From Saprospiraceae bacterium (GTDB lineage: Bacteria; Bacteroidota; Bacteroidia; Chitinophagales; Saprospiraceae), in the NCBI GenBank assembly GCA_013360405.1, contig JABWBR010000010.1, positions 1-64,000 of the forward strand: a stretch of 64,000 nucleotides of DNA, written 5' to 3'. The notes under the pieces were generated by a model. The model was given only the letters and a program-made list of their open reading frames with translations. It had not been told where the DNA came from and ran no database searches. How positions within the stretch are numbered: position 1 is the stretch's first letter; the number at the start of each line of letters is the position of its first letter. The position numbers were made by a program, and so were the translations under genes. Below, one piece after another: positions 7,847 through 14,911 of this stretch.

Positions 7847-8077
7847 ATGATACAGATCACCCAGCAACGGGCTAAGTGCATCGGCTGTAATGCCTGCGTG
7901 GAAGCAGCCGCCTATCGCTGGCGGATATCCCGAAAAGACGGCAAGTGCACGCTTATCGGCGCAAAGGAAAAAAGAGGGTTTTATACCGTTTCCGTCCACG
8001 AGCACGAACTGGAAGACAATCTGCTCGCCGCCAGGAATTGCCCGGTGAATATTATCAAGGTTACTACCTCAAAATAA
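7847..8077 (+). CDS. small 4Fe-4S ferredoxin-like protein
   Basis: 76 residues, ATG start. One cluster-binding set is visible: C11-x2-C14-x2-C17 (CIGCNAC) plus C65 in the NCPVNII motif; a further cysteine (C34) lies between. The usual second CxxCxxC of bacterial-type ferredoxins is absent, so a single [4Fe-4S] cluster is expected. Only two bases separate it from the U32 gene, so it probably donates electrons or a cluster to that enzyme. Its last 14 bases overlap the 3' end of the convergent PorU2-like gene. Confidence 0.8.
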   Translation: MIQITQQRAKCIGCNACVEAAAYRWRISRKDGKCTLIGAKEKRGFYTVSVHEHELEDNLLAARNCPVNIIKVTTSK

Positions 8078-11000
8078 CCAATTTACCCATACCACCTTTA
8101 AAATACGCATCGGCGGCGCCGGCTTGGTGGCCGTATTCTTTGCCATTCCTGTCTTTAGCCAATACGCGGTACAAGTATACGCCGTTGGCGAGCCTGTCGC
8201 CATAGTCGTCGGTTCCATCCCAGGTGAAGTCAGTGCGATGGGTACCGATACGCAGCGGCCCCAGCTCGGCCTGGGTGAGCGTGCGCACTACCCTACCCGA
8301 CACGGTCATGATTTGTATGCTGAACTGCGCAGGCGGCTCTTCGCCGGTGAGGGTGTACACAAATTGCGTGGAAGTGGAAAACGGGTTTGGATAATTCAAT
8401 ACGTTGGAAATGCGGGCTTCGGTAATGACTTCAAAACTCACTTTGTAATTTAACTGCCCCGACGCATTGCCGGTGGCGTCGCGCCCCTGCACAAACAGGG
8501 TGTAGATACCGCTTTCGGTAAAATGCGGCGTCCATTCCAGTTTGGCGTAATTGTCGGGGCCGGCGCCGGGGGCCGGCAGGAAACGTAGTTCGCCCGAAGC
8601 GAAATCCAGGGGTTCCAGGTCGATGCCGCCGGGGCGTTGTACGAAGGCCTGGAGTACCGCCGTATCCGTTAGCGACAGGTAGCGGTTTTCGTCTTTGAGG
8701 CTCACCAGCACAAAGGGTTTGGCCGATACCAGGTCGCCGTTCATGATGTGAATGCCGTCGAAGGTGACGTCGAGCAGGGGGTTCTCCCTGTCGCGGTCGA
8801 CAAAAAAGTTGATCAGCCCCACGTTGTTGAAATCGTAGCGCTCGGGCTGATCGGGGCCGGGGTTGACTTCTATGAGTAATCGATTGGGGCCGCTCAGCGA
8901 ACGGGTATCGGCGCTGAAATTCAGGAGCAAGGTATCGCCGCCCGGCAATTCCGCGTAGCGGATCAGGCGGCTGATTTCTTCGTTTACGCTGTTGATGATG
9001 GTGTATTTGACCAACAGGCTGTCCATGCCGGGCTGGGTAACGTTAGCCACCGCCAGGCTCAACAGCAATGGTTCACCCTGCTGTATGGTATCTTTTTGAA
9101 AGTCCAGTTCGAGGTTGGGCGCCAGGGCCGCGTCGGGCAGTTCGTCGTACAAAACGGTCCAACGCTGCAATTGGGGCGGCGTGCGGTTCAGCGGGTCTGA
9201 GTGGGCATAGCGAAGCTGCAGATAAGGATACGCGGCGGCATCAATCCAGCCCAGGGTCGTATCGGCGGCGGCGATGGAAGGCGCCAGCAAGAAGGCGCTG
9301 TTATCGGGTTTTACGCCGTATAACTCGAGTTTTTCCTGGTCCTGGGGCTCCATTGCGTTTCGATGCCAAGTCAGTTGCCCCCACTGCTGCGCCGGCCCGA
9401 TGCGAGTAGAGCGAATGGCGCCCTGTGTCCAGGGGCGAAAAACGTTGAAGGTTTCCTGGATAGTACTGCCGTCTTCCGACAGCCATTCTTTGACTTCAAA
9501 AGTGGGGTCGTTCTGGCGGTACATCAGGAAATACGGCCGCGGGCCGGTCGTTGTGGTTTGCCTGATCAGTTCTGCACCTTGTTGCTCAAGTATCTGAAAT
9601 AAATTGGCGCCGAAAGTGATTGAATCGGCAGCCCACAATTCAGGGTCGTAATCATCGCCATCGAGTTGCCGTTGCAGGCTCATCACGATGACGTAGTTGC
9701 GCGCAGGTATGGAATCGCGCAGGAAATTCATAAGGGTCTGTCGCTCTGTAGCATTGCGCGTCCAAAACGGAAATATGGGATGGTCGTAGTTAGTAGTATA
9801 AAACGATCCGAATTTTCCTGGCGCGGTATTGTACCACGGCGCAAGCGTAAGGGAATCGAACACATACACCACTACACCCCGGTTTACCGTACTAACTCCG
9901 CCGATAAAAAAGTAGGTATCGTTGTTGACATCCACGGTGGGGTTTGTAGCCGTCAAAAGCCCGTTGCGGATTCTATATTCCAGCAGGTCGTTGCGGTAGG
10001 CAAAAGTGCGGGTAGCCGGCGGGTAGTCCACGTTTTCGCGTTCGTCGTCATTGAGTTGGTAATAGTGGCCCTGGCGCCATCCTGCCGGGCTGTTTTCAAT
10101 ATAAGTAAAAGAGGCTGTTGACCACACGTAACCCTGTCCGGCAATACTATCGGCGCTTACCCGCCAATAATAAGCCGTACTGTCGCGCCAGTCCACCGCC
10201 GGCAACCATTGCAGCAAACCGCCGGACTGGTTTACCTCGTATCGCAAAAATGCGGGGCTATTGAACATGGCAGTCGTATCGAGTTCGAAGATATAACGCT
10301 GTGCCGGCGCCAGGGCATCGGCAGTTGACGCCGACAAAACGACATTGCTTTGGTTTGCAATGCTATACGGCGCCGGCTCCAGTATTTCCACGCCGTTGGC
10401 GAAGATATACAACCTCACACCGGGCGAGCCGTCGGCGCCCAGTAAGTTGTTGTTTTGGGAGGCTTCGGGTAGGGGCCATTCCGGTGCGACTGCGTCGCCG
10501 TTAATTTGAATATAAAAATAATTAAACCCTACGGCGGGTTTGCCCAACACCGGCATAGTAAACTGGTAGGTTCTGCGGTAGGGCGGGGCTAAAACTTTTT
10601 GGTCGACGGCGACGATCTGGGAGCCGTCAGGTAGTTGGCGAAGTATTTCCAGGCGCACGCTATCGGCTTGGTATTTTCCCAGATTGACCAGGGTAAACGA
10701 TAAAGTCAGGCTGTCATCCTGGGCGTTGGGTCTGTCGGGGTTAAAGGCCACGCTTTGGGGGTCTATCTTGTAATCGGGGCCTTGCAGCGGCGTGATTACC
10801 ATCGAGGGGTCGCCGTTGAGGGTAAACTGCTGGAGTAGCACCCGCAGGCCTACCCAATTGGCAGGGTTGTCGTATTGCCGCAGGCAGTCGTGGAAAGCCT
10901 TGCCCAGGCTTTGGCCGTAGCGCTCGTTGCCCAGCTTGCTATAAAGCGTGCGCCCGATCTTGTTGAGTTCGTTGGAGAGCCCGAAACCGGTAGTAGCCAT

Positions 11001-13085
11001 AAAAGCGATGGCGCCTTTTTTCTCCTGGATAAGAAATTGCTCGCTAATGCTTCGGTAATTCACAAATGTTTGTCCCGAGTAGCAGCCCAGCGACATCACC
11101 ATCGGGTATTTACCTTCGTTGTTGTAGTTGGCGGGGTCGTCGATACTCAGGTCGAAGCCGTAAGGGCTGGAGTGGCCAAAAAAGTTCATGATGGCGATAC
11201 CCTGTTCGATGAAATTGCGCATCGCTTCGGAGGTCGACTGCTGAACGGGTTCGGAGCTGGTTTTGAAAAATGAATGTACTTCCGCCCCCATCGCGCTGGT
11301 TTCGAGGATGGCGGCCATAGCGTTGAGGTTATTCCTGATCTGGGATTGTTCGGCGGCAGCGCCACCGCCACCCAGGTGTACTACGCGTTTGCGCCAGGAG
11401 CGGCTGCTTTCGTCATTCGAAACCGGGTTTTCCATGCCCATTACTTTCTCGAGATATTTTTTTACATCGAGTGCGTTGATAGAGGCTAGGCGGCCTACGG
11501 GAATGCGGGGCAAAGCGCTTTGTGGCGTAGCGGCAAGCAGGTTGTCGGCGCCCGGGTATCCGAATGTGGGTACCAGCATAAAAGCCTGGAGGTTAGCCAG
11601 GGTAGCCGCCGTACGCACAAAATTGAACTGCTGCCCTTTGCCGATCAGAAAAAGGTACTGGGGCGCTTCCCATTCGCGAATAGCAAAACCCACCAGGTTG
11701 CGAATAGCTTGGGGGTGGCGGTGGATACCGTAGCCAAACTGGTCGTAAACCTGTTGTATATCAATCACTACCGGGTTGTAGCTGCCGCCTTCCGTTGAAG
11801 CGCGGTAATCGGCGTAGGCTTGCACCCAATTGTTGCCGTCGCCATCGTTGAATAACCTACTGTGCGACAGCATAATAAAGTCGTGGCTGCTTTGGCTGTA
11901 ATCGACAAAATTCACAGTTTGCAGGGCGTTGACCTGCCTGATGCCCGTTTGGGGGTTGGCGGCAACAATTCGGCGGGCGCCTTGCGCGGCGGGCAAGTGG
12001 CACTGATACACATTGCTTTGGTTAAAAGCTTCTATGCGCAGGTTATTTGTCAGGTCGTAAATAAGTGGTGAAGCTCCGCCGGAAAACTCTTCTAATTCCA
12101 GATATTGATCAGTACCATTCCCCGCTATTTGAAAAGAAAAAGCAGTCAGGTTTTCAAATTTAAACAATCGCGGATAACGTAGTCGGGCAAAAATCAGATG
12201 GTGCTTGTCGTTGGCGCTGGCCGTACCTTCGACTTTTACCTTTTCATTATTGACTACTAATGAACCTGCAGATTTTTCAAAAGAAAAAGTTTGGAGGGAA
12301 TACCCGTTAAAGGTTTGTTCGCCGACGATTTGTTCATTTGATTTGATGAGCAGGTGGTGCTCACTGTTAATGGCAAAAAAACGCGCGTCAAATTGCGCCA
12401 TGATAGCCGGATCTGCATTGATTTGACGCGGTTGAAGGATGATTTCCGAGCTCTGTTTCAGGTCGCCGCCAAATCCTTTGCCTTTGTCAAAAACCGATTC
12501 TATCATATTTTCACCGGCAACAGGATGGGTCTGATAAATCAACTTATTGAAATTGGCCTGCACTACCAGTGCTTCTGCCCAGCAATAGGTCTCTTTTGGT
12601 GGTAAATTGCTTAGGTCGTTGGGTACGGATTGATACCGCAAAGTCGGTGTTCCCGCCGGGGCCCAGGTGAGAAAATAAGCCAGCGTATCGGTATACATAC
12701 TGACTTCCGGGTTGAGGAGCTCCTCATCGGGTGACGCATACAAATAGCGGTCAAAAGCGGCGCGGTTTTTTTGGCCGTAAAATTCGATATAATCATTTTC
12801 ACTTAAAGGCCCGGCAGTACTGGCGTACACGGGAATCTCCCGTCCTTCCGCAAACAGTTGATATTGCGATGCCTGGATACCTGCAAGGGGGACGCCTGCA
12901 GCCGCCAGGATTTGCCCACTGATGCGAAAAAGGCCGTCTTCTGCAATATGGAATTTGTAATAAGACTGATCGTAACGAATCCATTCATTGCCGTAGAGGG
13001 TATCGGCGCCGTTCCACATTTGGGCGATTGCAGCGGTTTGAAGCGTAAACGCCAGGCAGCAGCACAACCACAGGGGATATCTCAT
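8064..13085 (-). CDS. PorU2-like C25 (gingipain-family) T9SS protein
   Basis: 1673 residues with a signal peptide (residues 1-21, ending AIAQ). The central part is a C25 cysteine peptidase domain of clan CD: catalytic His638 in NFFGHSSPYG and Cys668 in SLGCYSGQTF. Long beta-sandwich/CARDB-like regions follow, and the C-terminus carries NYPNPFSTSTQFVYTL with a FlgD-like WDGTDDYGDRLANGVYLYRV segment. This matches the putative T9SS sortase PorU2 annotated in Saprospiria. PorU itself cleaves cargo sorting domains at the outer membrane; this paralogue probably does the same for a cargo subset. The gene is monocistronic and its promoter was not clear. Confidence 0.85.
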   Translation of the reverse strand: MRYPLWLCCCLAFTLQTAAIAQMWNGADTLYGNEWIRYDQSYYKFHIAEDGLFRISGQILAAAGVPLAGIQASQYQLFAEGREIPVYASTAGPLSENDYIEFYGQKNRAAFDRYLYASPDEELLNPEVSMYTDTLAYFLTWAPAGTPTLRYQSVPNDLSNLPPKETYCWAEALVVQANFNKLIYQTHPVAGENMIESVFDKGKGFGGDLKQSSEIILQPRQINADPAIMAQFDARFFAINSEHHLLIKSNEQIVGEQTFNGYSLQTFSFEKSAGSLVVNNEKVKVEGTASANDKHHLIFARLRYPRLFKFENLTAFSFQIAGNGTDQYLELEEFSGGASPLIYDLTNNLRIEAFNQSNVYQCHLPAAQGARRIVAANPQTGIRQVNALQTVNFVDYSQSSHDFIMLSHSRLFNDGDGNNWVQAYADYRASTEGGSYNPVVIDIQQVYDQFGYGIHRHPQAIRNLVGFAIREWEAPQYLFLIGKGQQFNFVRTAATLANLQAFMLVPTFGYPGADNLLAATPQSALPRIPVGRLASINALDVKKYLEKVMGMENPVSNDESSRSWRKRVVHLGGGGAAAEQSQIRNNLNAMAAILETSAMGAEVHSFFKTSSEPVQQSTSEAMRNFIEQGIAIMNFFGHSSPYGFDLSIDDPANYNNEGKYPMVMSLGCYSGQTFVNYRSISEQFLIQEKKGAIAFMATTGFGLSNELNKIGRTLYSKLGNERYGQSLGKAFHDCLRQYDNPANWVGLRVLLQQFTLNGDPSMVITPLQGPDYKIDPQSVAFNPDRPNAQDDSLTLSFTLVNLGKYQADSVRLEILRQLPDGSQIVAVDQKVLAPPYRRTYQFTMPVLGKPAVGFNYFYIQINGDAVAPEWPLPEASQNNNLLGADGSPGVRLYIFANGVEILEPAPYSIANQSNVVLSASTADALAPAQRYIFELDTTAMFNSPAFLRYEVNQSGGLLQWLPAVDWRDSTAYYWRVSADSIAGQGYVWSTASFTYIENSPAGWRQGHYYQLNDDERENVDYPPATRTFAYRNDLLEYRIRNGLLTATNPTVDVNNDTYFFIGGVSTVNRGVVVYVFDSLTLAPWYNTAPGKFGSFYTTNYDHPIFPFWTRNATERQTLMNFLRDSIPARNYVIVMSLQRQLDGDDYDPELWAADSITFGANLFQILEQQGAELIRQTTTTGPRPYFLMYRQNDPTFEVKEWLSEDGSTIQETFNVFRPWTQGAIRSTRIGPAQQWGQLTWHRNAMEPQDQEKLELYGVKPDNSAFLLAPSIAAADTTLGWIDAAAYPYLQLRYAHSDPLNRTPPQLQRWTVLYDELPDAALAPNLELDFQKDTIQQGEPLLLSLAVANVTQPGMDSLLVKYTIINSVNEEISRLIRYAELPGGDTLLLNFSADTRSLSGPNRLLIEVNPGPDQPERYDFNNVGLINFFVDRDRENPLLDVTFDGIHIMNGDLVSAKPFVLVSLKDENRYLSLTDTAVLQAFVQRPGGIDLEPLDFASGELRFLPAPGAGPDNYAKLEWTPHFTESGIYTLFVQGRDATGNASGQLNYKVSFEVITEARISNVLNYPNPFSTSTQFVYTLTGEEPPAQFSIQIMTVSGRVVRTLTQAELGPLRIGTHRTDFTWDGTDDYGDRLANGVYLYRVLAKDRNGKEYGHQAGAADAYFKGGMGKLVILR

Positions 13086-13171
13086 AGTAATGACTTTTGG
13101 TTGATGGGTACAAATATCGGAAATTACAAAGAGAACGGCACGGGATGTTTGGGCAAGGGTCGCCGGATGGC

Positions 13172-13245
13172 AAAAAAAAAGCTCCTACATCAGGGGAGGC
13201 TATTTCGGATGTAGGAGCACAAAACATACTATGAGAAAACTACAC
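13172..13245 (-). ncRNA. candidate small RNA A (about 70 nt)
   Basis: The minus strand shows TACATTTG (13250-13257, a full TAnnTTTG -7 box), then a conserved 5' segment AGTTTTCTCATAGTATGTTTT, then a perfect 11-bp stem (GCTCCTACATC/GATGTAGGAGC, 13181-13191 with 13208-13218) and nine T residues, a textbook intrinsic terminator. No clear -33 box. Candidate B next door shares the -7 box, the 5' segment and the hairpin position, with two compensated stem changes. No Rfam family recognised. Confidence 0.45.
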
Positions 13246-13387
13246 AGTGCAAATGTAATCTACTTATCAAAGCATAAAAGCTGCTTTTACGCAGTGGCTC
13301 TCCCTGCCTGTGATGTGGTGGTTTTGGGTTAGAAAAGGGAACAGATAGAAAGGAACTGAATAAGGCAAGCGAACAACGAAGGTGTAC

Positions 13388-13453
13388 AAAAAAAAATTCC
13401 TACACCCCAGAAGGGACCAGGTGTAGGAAAATTAAACATACTATGAGAAAACT
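13388..13453 (-). ncRNA. candidate small RNA B, paralogue of A
   Basis: The minus strand has TATCTTTG at 13459-13466, then AAGTTTTCTCATAGTATGTTT, then a perfect 10-bp stem (TTCCTACACC/GGTGTAGGAA, 13397-13406 with 13420-13429) and nine T residues. Downstream similarity with candidate A extends into its promoter (shared TCTAC and a TTTATGCAATGG-like block). The hairpin differs from A by paired substitutions, which argues for a selected RNA structure. The alternative is an attenuator or read-through block upstream of the PorU2-like gene. Confidence 0.45.
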
Positions 13454-13643
13454 TGATTCAAAGATAAGGGGCATATCTACGTTAAGAAACGACTGTTTAT
13501 GCAATGGTCAACTCACACAAGAATTCGGTATTTTTTCTTTAGAAAACGGCGGGCATTTTTTGTAAACGGTTTCCTTCTAGGGGCAAACGGTGTTCTTTGG
13601 GAACAAATGGCGGGTAAGAAGAGATTAGTTGGGGGAATATCGT

Positions 13644-13651
13644 TAATTTTG
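13644..13651 (+). promoter_or_regulatory. -7 element upstream of the acetyltransferase-like gene
   Basis: TAATTTTG matches the TAnnTTTG consensus and lies about 32 bases ahead of the ATG at 13683. No TTG at the ideal spacing was found, so this is a partial promoter call. Confidence 0.4.
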
Positions 13652-13682
13652 AGTCCGCGATACCGCGATTAATTCAAGCCTT

Positions 13683-14846
13683 ATGCGCATTCTTGAAGTA
13701 GGGAACCGGCAAACCTGGACATTATTCCACCGCGTGCCACATATCGTATACCAGCAGACGCCAAACTGGATTTGCCCGCTGGAGTCTGATGTCGAGAAAG
13801 TATTCAATCCCGCAACCAATAAGACCTTTCAAAACGGAATTGCCAGGTTGTGGGTATTACTCGACGACAGCGGGAAGCCCCAGGGGCGAATTGCCGCATT
13901 TATCGATAAGCAGCGCAACATCCAGCAGGACTTCCCCACTGGCGGCATCGGTTTTTTTGAGTGTGTGGAAAACGAAGATTATGCAAAAGCCCTTTTTGAG
14001 GTAGCCGAGCAATATCTGGTCGAGGAAGGGGTAAAAGCCATCGACGGCCCTATCAATTTTGGCGAACGCGATAAATTCTGGGGCTTATTGGTACAAGGCT
14101 TCGAATTTCCTCCGCTTTATCAGGAAAACTATCACCTGCCGTATTATCGCCGCTTTTTTGAATCATTCGGCTATCGGCCTTATGAGCAAGTACTTACGCT
14201 GAAAGGCATTGTGGCTGAAATCCCCTGCGAACGCATCCATACCCTGGCCCAACGCGTTCGCGAACGATACGGCCTTACTACCCGAAGTATCGACCCGCAC
14301 AACCTGCCCTTGTATGCCGACCACCTGCGCCAGGTATACAACGAAGCATTTCGCACTTTTCCTTATTTCAAACCCCTGCATTCCCATCAGATACTCGATA
14401 TGCTGAAACAATTGCGCCCGGTAATGGACAAAAACATGGTGTGTTTTGCCTATGAAGGGAGCCAGCCGGTCGGTTTTTGCGGTATGATGCCCGATATCAA
14501 CGAATATCTCAAACCGGTGCATGGCAAACTCAGCTTATGGAAAATACCGGGTTTCCTGTGGCGCCTCCGCGCCGCGAAAAAAAGGATCGCCAAAGGCGTG
14601 GCGTTCGGCATTCACCCCGACTTCCACCGCAAAGGCGTCTTTCCGCTGATGGTTGATTTTTTGTATAATGATACCAATACAAATACGTATACCGCTTTTT
14701 ATCTGCCTACCATCAGAGGGCACAATAAAATGATGGTAGAAACGAGCTTTAGTCTGGGCGTAAAACCCGAACGCGTGCATTACGCTTTCCGCAAAATGCT
14801 CGACGATCAGACGCCGTTTACGCCGTTTGAGTTTATGGAGGTGTAG
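13683..14846 (+). CDS. GNAT-like N-acyltransferase domain protein
   Basis: 387 residues, ATG start. Soluble protein without signal peptide. The N-terminal half contains GIGFFECVENEDYAKALFEVAEQYL and PINFGERDKFWGL; the C-terminal half ends with a GNAT-like core (NMVCFAYEGSQPVGFCGMMPDINEYL, then KGVAFGIHPDFHRKGVFPLMVDFLY resembling the acetyl-CoA-binding RKGxxP loop, then YLPTIRGHNKMMVETS). This layout is common in Bacteroidota proteins annotated only as hypothetical or GNAT. Substrate unknown. It is convergent with the M43 protease gene across a word hairpin. Confidence 0.6.
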   Translation: MRILEVGNRQTWTLFHRVPHIVYQQTPNWICPLESDVEKVFNPATNKTFQNGIARLWVLLDDSGKPQGRIAAFIDKQRNIQQDFPTGGIGFFECVENEDYAKALFEVAEQYLVEEGVKAIDGPINFGERDKFWGLLVQGFEFPPLYQENYHLPYYRRFFESFGYRPYEQVLTLKGIVAEIPCERIHTLAQRVRERYGLTTRSIDPHNLPLYADHLRQVYNEAFRTFPYFKPLHSHQILDMLKQLRPVMDKNMVCFAYEGSQPVGFCGMMPDINEYLKPVHGKLSLWKIPGFLWRLRAAKKRIAKGVAFGIHPDFHRKGVFPLMVDFLYNDTNTNTYTAFYLPTIRGHNKMMVETSFSLGVKPERVHYAFRKMLDDQTPFTPFEFMEV

Positions 14847-14849
14847 CAA

Positions 14850-14911
14850 TCAGGGCTTAGGGCTTAGGGCTCAGGGCTTAGCGCTAACTGCTAAGCCCTA
14901 AACCCTAAACC
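14850..14911. repeat. GGCTTAG word hairpin between convergent genes
   Basis: Heptamers GGCTTAG are followed by inverse CTAAGCCCTAAACCC, forming a stem between two convergent stop codons. It belongs to the same family as 19825-19945, 29741-29826, 46454-46518 and 51081-51150, and probably works as a bidirectional 3' end. Confidence 0.85.

Noticed and set aside
13231-13581. Short plus-strand ORFs beginning ATGAGAAAACT after the hairpins, as leader peptides
   Set aside because: The two peptides diverge completely after four residues, while -7 boxes, hairpin and T-run all make sense on the minus strand; kept only as an alternative.
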